Origin: Dryomyza anilis
Taxonomy: Eukaryota; Arthropoda; Insecta; Diptera; Dryomyzidae
Direction of reading: 5' to 3'
Assembly: GCA_951804985.1 (NCBI GenBank)
Contig: OX638130.1
Location: 104,668,040 to 104,732,039 of the forward strand
Length of the DNA: 64,000 bases
Positions 47,543 through 64,000 of the stretch are shown here, piece by piece. The translations under genes were made by a program, and so were the position numbers. Under the pieces are notes generated by a model. It did no database searches. It saw only the letters and a list, made by a program, of their open reading frames with translations, and had not been told where the DNA came from. Each line of letters opens with the position of its first letter. Positions within the stretch are counted from its first letter, which is position 1.

Positions 47543-48430
47543 CAGTGTTCACACTTTTCGCCAATGCAAAAGGAGTAGATTTGAATATTTTGGGGAGTAG
47601 AAATGAGTAAAAGGGAGTAGAATTGAAAATATTGCAAAATGCAGTTGATTTGATGTAAAAGGAGTATACAATTAAGAATAGGAGTAAATATGATGAAAAG
47701 GGAGTAGAAATATGCATTATTGTATTAGATTTCAAATAAATTAATAAATATGTTAATTTCTAACATTTTTATTCATTCCTGATTTTATGGATTTTCTATA
47801 CACCCTGAAAAAAATTACCTCAAATCCCATTAAAATTGGTCAATAGGACAATTATTGATTTAATAGTTTACATAAAATAAAAATGTTCATATAAACTCAA
47901 TGGCAATGTAATGGTATTTTCTAGTATTTAATGCTATTTTCCGATTAAAATAAGAATTTATCCTATTGAATATTTTTAATAGTAAAAAACTATTATTTAT
48001 ATAGTATTTTTTTTCTGGGTGCAATGCTGATGTGTACAGGGTGGTCTGTTCTAGAGTTGGGGTGTTTCTGGAACACCCAATGATATGTTTTCAAAATTGA
48101 ATTTATAAAAGTTGATACAAACGTGTATTTAGTTAAAACTTCTACAATTTAAAGACCATGGAAAAAATATTACATTTATTTTGCAGATAATTGATTATAG
48201 TTATAAGAAAAATTATAATATTGACAATTTGTATGGGGTGCAAGAAATTGTTCTCATCAATTTAAAAAAAATGTAAGCAATTTTTACAAAGGGAGTAGTT
48301 TTCAGTAAAAGAGAGTAGAAAATTATGAGAAAGGAGTAGAAAATGCTACTACCGGAGTAGAGGAGAAGATTTTAAAAATACAAATGAAATGGAGTAGATC
48401 TACTCCGATCAGAGTAGAATGAGAACACTG
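47543..48430 (-). mobile_element. non-autonomous hAT-like element, copy 2 (split by a small MITE)
   Basis: Inverted relative of 12253-14205, with the same CAGTGTTC termini and its own 8-bp duplication (AATACCAC at 47535-47542, AAGACCAC at 48431-48438, one mismatch). It is colinear with copy 1 on both sides of the mariner insertion point. At 47801-48021 it is interrupted by a 221-bp MITE that is absent from copy 1. Confidence 0.87.
47801..48021. mobile_element. small MITE with CACCCTGAAAAAAA ends
   Basis: Ends read CACCCTGAAAAAAATT and TTTTTTTTCTGGGTG. It is inserted in the hAT-like copy 2, while copy 1 has an empty site near 13960. The body (CCCATTAAAATTGGTCAATA ... CTATTTTTAATAG-like) matches 41133-41350. 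Weaker relatives lie at 15535-15775, 10430-10612 and 62830-63011. Confidence 0.8.
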
Positions 48431-48543
48431 AAGACCACCTTTAGAAATTAAGAATTTTATATAGCTTGTTTTATTAGCTTTAAAACGTGAGATCAACTGA
48501 GTTTCTAGCATTTCTCTTTTAAGAGAAATTTCAATATTAAATC

Positions 48544-49207
48544 TACACAGAAAAAAAAATTCTTCAATATGATGAATTTATTCATAAACATTACAAATTT
48601 TTTCACCAACTACCATTTATATTCATCATATTGATACCACCGTTCATTAAATGACATATTAATGAATGTATTCATTATATATATGAACAAAATATTCAAT
48701 ACAATGAATTTGAATTGTCATATTGATGAATTTGTTCATAATATTTTTTCAAAATAAAAAAATTATAAAATAATTCGAAAAAAAGTGTTGTAAAAATTTT
48801 ATTTTAAAAATAACAGTAAAAAAAAATCAAAAAAAATTATCCGAAAAAAAAATTCGGACAAAAAAAATTGTTCCGAAAAATTTTTTTTCGAAAAAAAAAA
48901 TTTGTTTTAAAAAATTTGTTTTTTCTAAATATAGTTTTTATAAATATAAATTTTTATTAATAAAAAGTTGTATTTATAATAAATATATTCAACCTTATCG
49001 TGAAGAATTGGGGAATATTCTATTCCCTCGAAATTTTTTGTTCCCAGGCAAAATTAGTTGGTTACCAAGCGTTCTTCATATTTATGATAGCATTAATAGC
49101 ATTGATGGCGTTAGTCATTAATATTATGAATGGTTCTTCAATACAATGAATCATGGTTTGAAGAACGGAATTCATCAATATGATGTACATTTTTTTGTTC
49201 TTTGCAG
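48544..49207. repeat. AT-rich element with TACACAGAAAAAAAAA left end
   Basis: Left TACACAGAAAAAAAAATTCT then CAATATGATGAATT; right end AATTCATCAATATGATG then a TTTTTTTGTTCTTTGCAGTG-like terminus, imperfectly inverted. The interior is homopolymer-rich. Likely a decayed DNA element. Confidence 0.5.
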
Positions 49208-49209
49208 TG

Positions 49210-50456
49210 GACAAAGTCACCCCATCTGTGAGGTGAGATTGACTCACTGCATTTTTTACTATTTTTATATTTACAATAAATAAACCTTTCCATTTTATTA
49301 CTGAAAATTAGTGAGCAAATATAGGTAATAGAAAGTCAACATAACACGATTTGCGGACCAAAGTCACACCTTTCGACAGTATTTAAATAGCAAAGACACA
49401 AACCTTTTTGGTTTACAGAGCATGAATAGAGCGTGTTAATGTAATAAATCCACTTCGATTAGTGAGTAGTGGGTTTTTCAAATGTGTGACCTACCCAGTT
49501 ACACAGGTTATAGGGATTCTGACCCCCCGAAATGTGCAAAATTTTAATATACATTTTTTAAAATAATTAAATATGTTTATAAATATAACATAACGAAATA
49601 CAAACACTAATCATTTTGACAAATTAAAATATTTAAAATATGTTTCTCGATAAAATAGGGTTTGTATGTCATAGGTCATTGTAGGTCATCCCGTATGTCA
49701 ATTATTCAAATGAAACCCTATTTAGTGAGGAAATTCTGAACACTGAAGCTATTCATTTTTTTAACATATCTTAACGTTCAAACTTAGTTCGAATAATATT
49801 TAAAAATCATTTTTTTTTCAATGAAAATTACATGGGGTTTTAATTTTTTTTTTCATTAGTTAATTTTTGTAAAATAAAAAGTTTAATCTCGACATAAATT
49901 TGTAAGATATACAAAAAAAAAAAAAAATCGGTACTATATCAAAAAATATTCTTCTATCCAAGATCTTAAACCCTTTAGATTATCGGTTCCGGATATGGGT
50001 CCAAGATTTTGAAAATAGTGGTTTGGTTTTCGATTCCGGTTTCAACCAAACAAATTATATGGGTCCGATTCCGGTTCCTACTTCGATTTACCAACCAAAC
50101 AAACGATATCCAAAACAAAACGAATGTTGTGAGGAAAGTGATCAAAAAGGTATCTGAAAAGCTTACGCTATAGCTTCTACTTTTCAGCAGTACAAAGCAG
50201 CAACAAAAGAAATACAAAATCTGATGCCAACTTTGAAGTATGAAGTTCGGGGGTACCGCTTTGTTTCCCGATTTGTTTACTACTAAAAATTATCTTTCTG
50301 AGGTATCTAAACGATGCCTAATAGTTAACTTTAGTAATAACCTGTGAGTTCCCTGAAAAGAATGTTCGTACAGATAGCCTTTTGTATTTTGTGCTAGTTG
50401 AGTTGGTGTGTCAAACTCAGTCGTATTTATTATAATTTATACAAATAAATTGTATT
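49210..50456. other. gene B downstream flank, nothing recognised
   Basis: AT-rich DNA between the 48544-49207 element and the 3' end of hydroxylase gene B. Only chance frames were seen. Confidence 0.5.
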
Positions 50457-51492
50457 TTATTTATTTTTCTCAATCTTTTGGGCGCTATGTTCCTTCGACT
50501 GTCCGAATGTACCATGCAATCTATCCATCCAGCCAAATACGCCGTAATTGTAATTGAACCTAAAAATTAAAATAGGTGAACATTTTAATAGAAGAATAGA
50601 TACGATTTTTCGTTCGTATTAGTTACTTTTCGTGATGATAGTCATGGTAGCCAACTGATGCGGGCAAAAATGGAAAAGAGTAACCGCAATGATCGGTCAT
50701 TGCGTGAACAATGGCCATGGAAAAGAAAAACCAGCTAGTGATGATGTGCGAACGCATAAGTCCAGCGGCCAGGGCAACGGGCAACATATTGCTCACAGTA
50801 TGTTCCATCGGATGACAGTAGAATGTGGCCGCTGCTATGGGAGCGGTCCACTCATGATGTTGCTTGTGCACATATTTATACACGGATTTGTGATGTAACA
50901 TGCGATGTGCATAATAGAACATAGCCTCCTCGAGTACGAATAAAATCACCGTATCGATGAGGAATGTTTGTAGTGACGGTAGAATGCGTACCTCAGAAAT
51001 ATTCCGATGCTTGAATAACAAATGGTATGCCACATATGTACCGGGTAGGCCAACAATGGTTTGATTGATGAAGACCCCTTTCATAGTCTTTATTCAGGAT
51101 AAAACAAAACTATTAATTGCCTAATTGCCAATTCGTATTAAATATAACTCACTTTTATTAACTTGGTCCGATCCATTGGGTCATTTCGCCCCGTTTGTAT
51201 TTTATAGTTAGTAATAAACTTTGGAAATTTCGTTACATCCATTAACGTATAAATAATGGCATAGAACCAATAAACTAAAATTAGTAGCACTGTAGTTCCT
51301 ATGGTCCAAAGCATTTCTGGATCATCTCCTAAAATACACATATTATTTTTAATATTTTTTTTCTATAATACACTATAATATTTTGAATATATTACCAATG
51401 ACATCTAATAGTTGATTCCATTTCGTTTGCAATTTATCGCCTATTATGCTATGACATTTTATTCCAAACTCTGACAAATAATTTAGATCCAT
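50457..51492 (-). CDS. fatty-acid hydroxylase superfamily gene B (FAXDC2-like), 4 exons, 278 aa
   Basis: Compact paralogue of genes A and C. Exons: 51396-51492, 51153-51328, 50627-51087, 50457-50559, with introns of only 67, 65 and 67 bases. Phases match A and C, and exon 2 has the same 176-base length. The start MDLNYLSEFGIKCHS is supported by an in-frame exon ending exactly at a gtaata donor. Histidine boxes: HRMLH (about 152-156), HKQHH (165-169), HPMEH, DHCGY and HDYHH (239-243). The C-terminus after FGWMDRLHGTF is short and Lys-rich (IEKNK). All metal-binding positions visible in the family are present, so the enzyme should be active; its substrate is unknown. Protein and promoter differ clearly from A and C although it lies between them, so it is probably an older paralogue. 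Confidence 0.93.
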
Positions 51493-51499
51493 AGTTTCC

Positions 51500-51800
51500 T
51501 TACGAATATTAAAACGTATACTAACGTTGAATTGCAGAATAACCAAGTTTAAATAATAAGAAATTCTGGTTTATTTTATTTTTATTGAAGAGTAATAAGA
51601 AGATAATAAATACTTTACTATTTTATAAAATATATTTACAATAACATTATAAATGTGCGATTAATTCCTTACTATATATTGTAAAGTTGAGTGTGTAAAT
51701 ATAATAGATAGAGCTTATTCAGACACAAGTTTTATGATCAGGCTTATCATGTATAAAAAAATGTAATTTCAATCGATGGGAAAAATTATTCTTGTCATGA
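51500..51800 (-). promoter_or_regulatory. upstream region of gene B, conserved in the pseudogene relic
   Basis: The 300 bases upstream of the B start codon recur, with small indels, at 41690-41965. The best blocks are the GATAATAAATACTTTAnTATT stretch, a following TTTACAATAAC, and the motif AAGTTTTATGATCAGGCTTA. The conservation may only reflect the recent age of the duplication, so function is a guess. Confidence 0.4.
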
Positions 51801-51899
51801 AAGATGTTAAAAATCGACTCAGATTGTGACGCTGATCAAGAATATATATGTACTCATTTTTTCATATCGGCTAACCTTTTCAACATTTTCTACCTTTCC

Positions 51900-54262
51900 T
51901 TTCCTACATGACAGAAGTTTTTCCATCTTGTTGGAAGGTTCCCAATGTCCAACCAGTTCCGAAAAAAGGCGAGGCTACGAACCCAAAACTCCCATTATGG
52001 TTTCCGTAGGACCCGATCCACGGGTGACTTAATTGCGGTCCTCTCAGAAAAGTGGAATAATTGTAATCACCTTTTCGGGGAGAGTAAGGTTGTAGCTCTT
52101 GATATCTCCAAGGCGCTTGACCGAGTTTACTCGATGGATATCGAGTTTTCTCCAGAGTCATTTAATACGAGTTGCAAATGACAGTAACATTTGTCATTCA
52201 TATTCGTTCCATAAGCGCCCAAACTCTTTGGTGATTGAGAGTAAAAGACGCACTATGAATGACTTACTCAATCAATCTCCGAGTGGGTCCTGCAAATAAA
52301 TTTCGTTTTAATGCAAGCAAGACCCAATGTTGTCTGTTATCTCACAAAAGAATGGATTCACCCCTCCCTCCCCTCAATATGGGTGCTGTGGATATTGCGC
52401 AGTCAGCTGCTCTTGACGTTCAGGGTATATCAATTCAATGTGACCTCCGTTCGAATAATCACATATTTGAAGTTTCGAAAGAAGCGGCCAAGTGCCTCGG
52501 TTTTTTAAAACGGTGTAAAATATACTTCACTACTGCTGACTTACGCACTGTCTACTAGAGATGGGCATGTGACCGTGATTCAGCGTGATTCACGTGAATC
52601 ACGCTTGATTGTGATTGAATGTGAGTAGACCCAAAAATACCGTGAATGAGTGTGCGTGAGTACAATTTTTTCGTGAGTGAGTGTGCGTGAGTCGAATATT
52701 TCATAAAATAAAAAAATCTCACTTTTAATTTTTTGCGATTTTTCTATATTTTTGCTGAACTACAGAACAAGTAGAACCACCCCTTGAACTCAGAAGGCTT
52801 CAGGAAAGCGACTGCTCACTTTTCAGTGATAAATCAAACCCTTTCTAACGACCGTCATATACCCACTTAACTCAGAATAAGTTGCAAGGTTTCAGTCAAC
52901 AATTGATCTAACCCCTGCAAACCGGCCGTACTTAGTATGTGGGGTCATGTCAATATCATGTCAATAGTTTTTGCTTGGTTTCATATGACTGTTCATGGAA
53001 ATGGATATAGAACTCAAATTTGAAAAAAGTCAAATTTTCAATTTCAACTATACATGATAACTCTGTAATGACTTCCTTTTGTTTATTAAGTTTAATTTGT
53101 TCCAGGGTTCGTGTGGGGTTTCGTTTTTATTCGAGTTATAAATGTAGTAACCAAAAAAAATCGCTTCAAAAATTGTTTTTCCCAAAGTCAAGTCATCCCT
53201 GGTAAATTCTACTTCGGACTATTTTTTTTTGATAATTCTTTTCCACAGATAATTTTTCCAGAGACAATTCTCATAGATTTTACACGAATTGTTCAACAGA
53301 GAATTATTCTTCAAGGCAATTTTTACGTTTTTATATAAAAAGCACATCGAAGGTCTTTCACATTTCCATTTCCGTTAAAAATTGAAATATATTTTATTAA
53401 AATCCCTAACATCATAACATCATTATTGGGTTTTAAAGATGTAGGTTGTATTGGAGGTGCCACGCTCGGTCGACCAATCTCACCAACTTTCCAAATGAAA
53501 TATGTATTTTTATGCATTCTGAAAACATTAGCAAAAACAACGTGATTTAGCGCGATTCACGTGAATGACGCGTGATTGTGATTGAATCTTAATTTTACTC
53601 ACGTGATTGTGAGTGAGTGTGAGTAGAGCAAAAAAGGCCGTGAGTGAGTGTGCGTGATTAGAAAAAATCTTTCGTGAGCGTGAGTGAGTATGAGTCAAAA
53701 CTCACTCACGTGCCCATCTCTACTGTCTACACTACCTATATTCGGCGTTAGATGGAATACAACTCGCACATATGGGCAGCGGCATCCAAATCTTCTTTGG
53801 AGTTTCTGGACCAAATTTAACAACGTGCAATATGATGAAAATATTTCATTTGGGATGAAAATATTTCATTTTCTATGGGCTCTCTTGAGCACCGAAAGAC
53901 CGTTGGGTGTGTAAGCCTGTTTTATAGGTATTACAATGGTAAGTGTTCGAGGGTAATACATGGCCTGATTCCACCAGGTCGTATGTTCTCTTGTTCTACT
54001 CGGGCATCGATCCAAGCCCACCCCTTCGTAGTCCACTCCGCTTTCAACAGAACCACGCATTATGAGAGAATTCGTTCTTCAGTCGCACGATCCGTTTGTG
54101 GAACAAGCTCCCAGTGTCTGTTTTTCCAGAAAAATTTTATTTGTGTGCGTGAATATCTAAAGACTAAAAACTCAGAGCATCAACAGTGCATGAACTGCTA
54201 TAATAAGGCAGCTACTGAAGTTCCATGGACTTTCAATATTTACTTTTTTCAAGTCAATTAAA
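51900..54262 (+). pseudogene. jockey-type LINE reverse-transcriptase fragment (interrupted)
   Basis: Broken + strand frames: NSHYGFRRTRSTGDLIAVLS and VVALDISKALDRV (reverse transcriptase), then FNASKTQCCLLSHK and KCLGFLKRCKIYFT, then after the nested element SLEHRKTVGCVSLFYRYYNG and a C-terminal stretch. This order is that of the 3' half of a jockey-clade ORF2. It carries deletions, stops and a 1167-bp hAT-like insertion (52556-53722). No poly(A) tail boundary is clear. Confidence 0.8.
52556..53722. mobile_element. hAT-like non-autonomous element in the LINE fragment
   Basis: Perfect 12-bp inverted ends TAGAGATGGGCA / TGCCCATCTCTA, with a perfect 8-bp duplication CTGTCTAC at 52548-52555 and 53723-53730. 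Its subterminal regions hold many GTGAGTGTG and CACGTGAATCACG motifs in both orientations. The interior includes an AATTCTTCC-type short repeat (about 53160-53330). No transposase was found. Confidence 0.87.
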
Positions 54263-54649
54263 TATGATATTGTAATAGGTTTAAAGAGAAAAAGTTGTAT
54301 GTAAATGTTGAACAAAGTTCAACTGCAATTAAAAAAAAACGTTCAGTTATTGATTTTAAACTCTTTTTTTAATGACACTAGTATTAAAATATACTAGAAC
54401 GATAATTAACAATTGTAAAAAAGTTGTATATTTGTAATTTGTGTACATAGTATTATGAAATTATCAGACTACTGCGCTGTTCTTACCTACTGATATTCAA
54501 TTTTTTTTCATTTTCATTCAGTTTACACACAAAATTGTCCAGTTGAATAAAAAACTTCTGCGGCACGCGGTAGTCGCACAAACACAAAATGAAATCCACA
54601 ACACAAATCAACAGAGTTGCATGTTAAGAAAATGAATATAAAAAAGTAA

Positions 54650-54853
54650 CAAATATATTAGTAAATATAATTAATCATTTAATTGTATTGATATGATATT
54701 AAATTTATTCCTATTACTATTTTTATTGAAAAATGTTAATTAAGTACTAATTAATTAATTAGTACCTAAATAATTCATATTTTTAATTGGATTAAGATTT
54801 TGTTTTCTATTAATATCAATTGTTATATATACGTACACTATTTTTGTCTGTGT
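54650..54853 (-). mobile_element. 0.94-kb AT-rich element, truncated copy 3
   Basis: Reverse-complement match to the first 200 bp of the family, ending CTATTTTTGTCTGTGT at the right edge. Confidence 0.65.
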
Positions 54854-55120
54854 ATGCTTATAACTTGATCTTTTATAAACTATTATCAATATTAAATTAA
54901 GATTGCTCTTAGGCTCAATTTGAAGATGATTTTTATGTTCACATTTGAGATTCTAAATAGAGTATTGAAAAATAATCTATCTGAAATGACGTTCATACTC
55001 AGGAAAATGACAGAAAAAAGCTCACATATGAGCTTCTAAGTTTTTTGGGTGGATAATTGAATAAAAAATTCGAAGAATTGGAAATTTTATTTTAAAGAAA
55101 ACTTTAAAAGTTGTATACTG

Positions 55121-56260
55121 CACGGATAGAAAAGATTTGTTTGAATATGTTTGAATGTAATTAAAAAGTAATATTAAATTACCATACATGTATTAGGAAT
55201 GAAATGTAATTAAATTATAATCGAAATTGAATTTATTTTTGCTCACGTGTAAACAATTATATATTGTCCAGCAGAATCTGTCAAATTTACCATAAATATG
55301 TTACAATACCAACATAAAATTTTAATTGCATTTGAATAAACTATTTCTTGGCAATTTACTTGGTTAAAACTATGTTTCGAAACACAGAAAATGCTAATCA
55401 AATCTAAATATAACGAATGTTCGCCACGTTCGTCTTAATTCGATAATTTATCGACTGACGAAGTTGGCAACGTTGTGCAGCATTTACCTACGCCATTTTT
55501 AGCCATCGTTTGAACATATTGATGTTTTAAAACAAACAAAAAAGAAATTGGATTTCAATAAGTGTATTCTTGCAACATTCTTCTTGTATACGAAGTATGC
55601 ACTCGTTGAGCAGAATTTTCTACCTACATCTCTTTTTCGTCGTTTGTAAAGGGTCATTTTAAACATACTGATGTTTGAAAACAAACAAAAAAAAAATGAA
55701 TTCAAAGGAAATTAAACAGAATTTGGCATGTTTTTTTAAAAAAGCCTCCGTGAATTCCTTGCCTACGCTATGTAATGTACTGAGATCAGCTGTAACTGTA
55801 TCTGTGCGATCCTGGATCGTCTGGTTTAGCGTCTGCTGGTATAATTGTGCATTCATTGCACTCGTACTTGCAGTTTTAAACGAATTATTTATTTATGCAT
55901 TTACAAATTTGTGTATGAATTTAATTATTATAAATTCCCACTGTGCATGTTTAAAGATTTTTAATAAAAAATAATAAAAAAAACAATATTTTTATTTTAT
56001 TTTCAGGATTCCTTTCCAAAAATATATAAATATGTTTCTATGCAAACATACTACTTTTTGAACTGAAACAACTGATATGTTTCACTGGAAACATATTTAT
56101 ATTCAGGTCGTTCAAAATCATGTTTCATTTTGAACATATTTATGTTTCGGTTCACATATTTATTTTATTTGGATGTAGTAATTATTATGTTTCCATACCC
56201 TTAATGTAAGTCAGAGCTCATTACAACACTGTTCTAGCCTCAATACAACCCTGTTTTATT
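55121..56260 (+). mobile_element. 1.5-kb dispersed repeat, copy III
   Basis: Starts CACGGATAGAAAAGATTTG and is colinear with copy II, with deletions. The far terminus (the GCAGCGTGT end) is missing. It lies between genes B and C. Confidence 0.78.
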
Positions 56261-56675
56261 AAAAAATGTTTGGGTGACAAAAACAACGAATGTTCGATAA
56301 CATCATTTTCCAACAACCATTTTTTATGTTTTAATTTTTGCAACATCTAAATATTTCCTATAAATGCGACCATATGAATTTTCTGTCTACTAATAACGCT
56401 TGAATCTTCTGCACAGATTGCAAACATATCAATTCTATTGAGTAAAATTGACCCACTCATTGCCATAAATATATAATTGAATATGAAACCGTCGGTTTTT
56501 TCATTAAATTGATTTATTTTCCTTCAATCATTTAAAACAAAAATAAATAAAAACAAGAAAAAATATAAATATTTTATACACACAATACGTATATTTTGAA
56601 ATACCTAAAATCGTGCTTTTTCCAGAATAATGTTGACCCAATTTGTGCAGGAAGGCTAACCACACACATTTAAAA

Positions 56676-56835
56676 TAAAGGTTTTCATATAACTCTTAAC
56701 AAAAGACCTTTATTTTTAGAAATAAAATATGCATATCTCTCAACCACTGACCTTTATTTTTAGAAATACAATATATCTCTAAACCAAAGACCTTTATTTT
56801 CTAAAATAAAAAATAACTCTCAACCAGAGACCAAC
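56676..56835. repeat. tandem repeat, about 55-bp period, 3 copies
   Basis: Units contain GACCTTTATTTTTAGAAATA and ATATCTCTCAACCA. Just downstream of hydroxylase gene C. Confidence 0.75.
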
Positions 56836-56915
56836 TTGTTCTAGATTTAAATATAAATATATAAAAGTTTGTTTTTTGATTCAAAGTATTTAAAGTCCAA
56901 ATGACATATTATGTC

Positions 56916-63252
<6,337 letters not shown>

Positions 63253-63298
63253 TATAAAATATAAAATATTGCTAATTTTTTGTACAATGCTTCTAATT

Positions 63299-63388
63299 AC
63301 TAATAATTTGCATAAGATACGCAATAAAATATCAACACAAAGTAAAAAAACACGGTACAATCTGGTTGATCGACAACGCAGAACTGAT
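63299..63388 (-). promoter_or_regulatory. upstream block of gene C, conserved with gene A
   Basis: Counterpart of the block upstream of gene A, 47-136 bases before the ATG. It is not found upstream of gene B. No TATA box can be singled out in this AT-rich context. Confidence 0.55.
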
Positions 63389-64000
63389 CCAGTTGAACAT
63401 GAAACACGTCGAAGGTTCTCCCCAGTGACGAGTTCCCATGGAATTAGCTCCTCTTTCCATTAAAATAGTAGGAACTTTCTTAGTACCTTCACGGAACTCT
63501 GCTTGGAATTCCGTTTTGATTAGCCCCTACAGACGACTAAACGTGACATCGATTTCCAACGGAATTCCCGCTCTCTTTCTACACTATTTGAAGCAGCTAA
63601 CCAAAACAAAAACTGAACGAACCTCTTTTTTCGTTTTATTTTGCTCTCTCGTTCTCGAAATCTGACGTATATTCCACCGGAATTATTTATTTAGTTTTGG
63701 ACGTGCTGGATGTTAGTCATTCAGACGCTTATGAACTGCTGATTCTGCGCACTGAAACAGGTAGATGCACATCTAACGTTAGCACAGATAACGATTTTTC
63801 CCAGGCTATCGAGGGTTCGACACGGTACTGAGGTGTGCAGGAAAATCCTTTGCATGACAAAAATGTCATCATAATCGCGGTAAAGCAATGTACAATTAAA
63901 AAAAACTTTATTTTAATATTTGTTCAATAACAAATATTTTTAAACATACCATTCACGTTACATGATGTAGCGGCGGTACACGAGAAAATATGCGCTGCAA

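Overview
The window is AT-rich, intron-rich nuclear DNA of a higher fly (Diptera, probably a muscoid or oestroid relative of Musca, Stomoxys or Lucilia). This rests on clear orthologues of fly genes, canonical GT-AG introns, very long repeat-filled introns and many Tc1/mariner, hAT and LINE remnants. The species cannot be named from the sequence alone.

Left half (about 3.5-33.1 kb, minus strand): the 5' part of the fly Vav gene (Rho-family guanine-nucleotide exchange factor). Exon 1 (32902-33129) encodes the start of the calponin-homology domain. It is joined across a 28.2-kb intron to exons 2-4 (4531-4712, 4393-4467, about 3577-4099). The DH, PH, C1 and SH2/SH3 exons lie beyond the left edge. 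Intron 1 is a transposon graveyard: a Tc1/mariner copy and foldback MITEs made from its 5' end, a non-autonomous hAT-like element with the mariner copy nested inside it, a DD37E-type Tc1 relic inside a short-period array, a 1.4-1.6 kb dispersed repeat, a tRNA-derived SINE with target duplications, a 44-bp minisatellite and a 641-bp foldback element with a perfect 8-bp target duplication.

Middle (33.1-42.2 kb): the Vav upstream region, a weak candidate exon near 35.5 kb (+), and one intact intronless minus-strand gene at 38004-39104 for a mucin-like type I membrane protein.

Right half (41.6-63.3 kb, minus strand): a tandem cluster of three intact four-exon genes of the fatty-acid hydroxylase / sterol desaturase superfamily (FAXDC2-like), called A (42318-46759), B (50457-51492) and C (56916-63252). 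All splice phases are the same, and the length of exon 2 is identical in all three. A 0.3-kb relic of a fourth, B-like copy lies at about 41640-41965. Genes A and C share one upstream block and B and the relic share another, so two regulatory types alternate along the cluster. The introns and spacers carry further nested elements: a jockey-type LINE fragment split by a hAT-like element, a terminal-inverted-repeat element sitting in a (TA)n tract, and SINE pieces.

I did not find a novel defence, toxin or biosynthetic system. The most noteworthy items are the hydroxylase cluster with its decayed member and paired promoters, and several transposon families whose boundaries, target duplications or empty sites can be read directly here. 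All similarity statements come from reading the sequence by eye; no database search was run.
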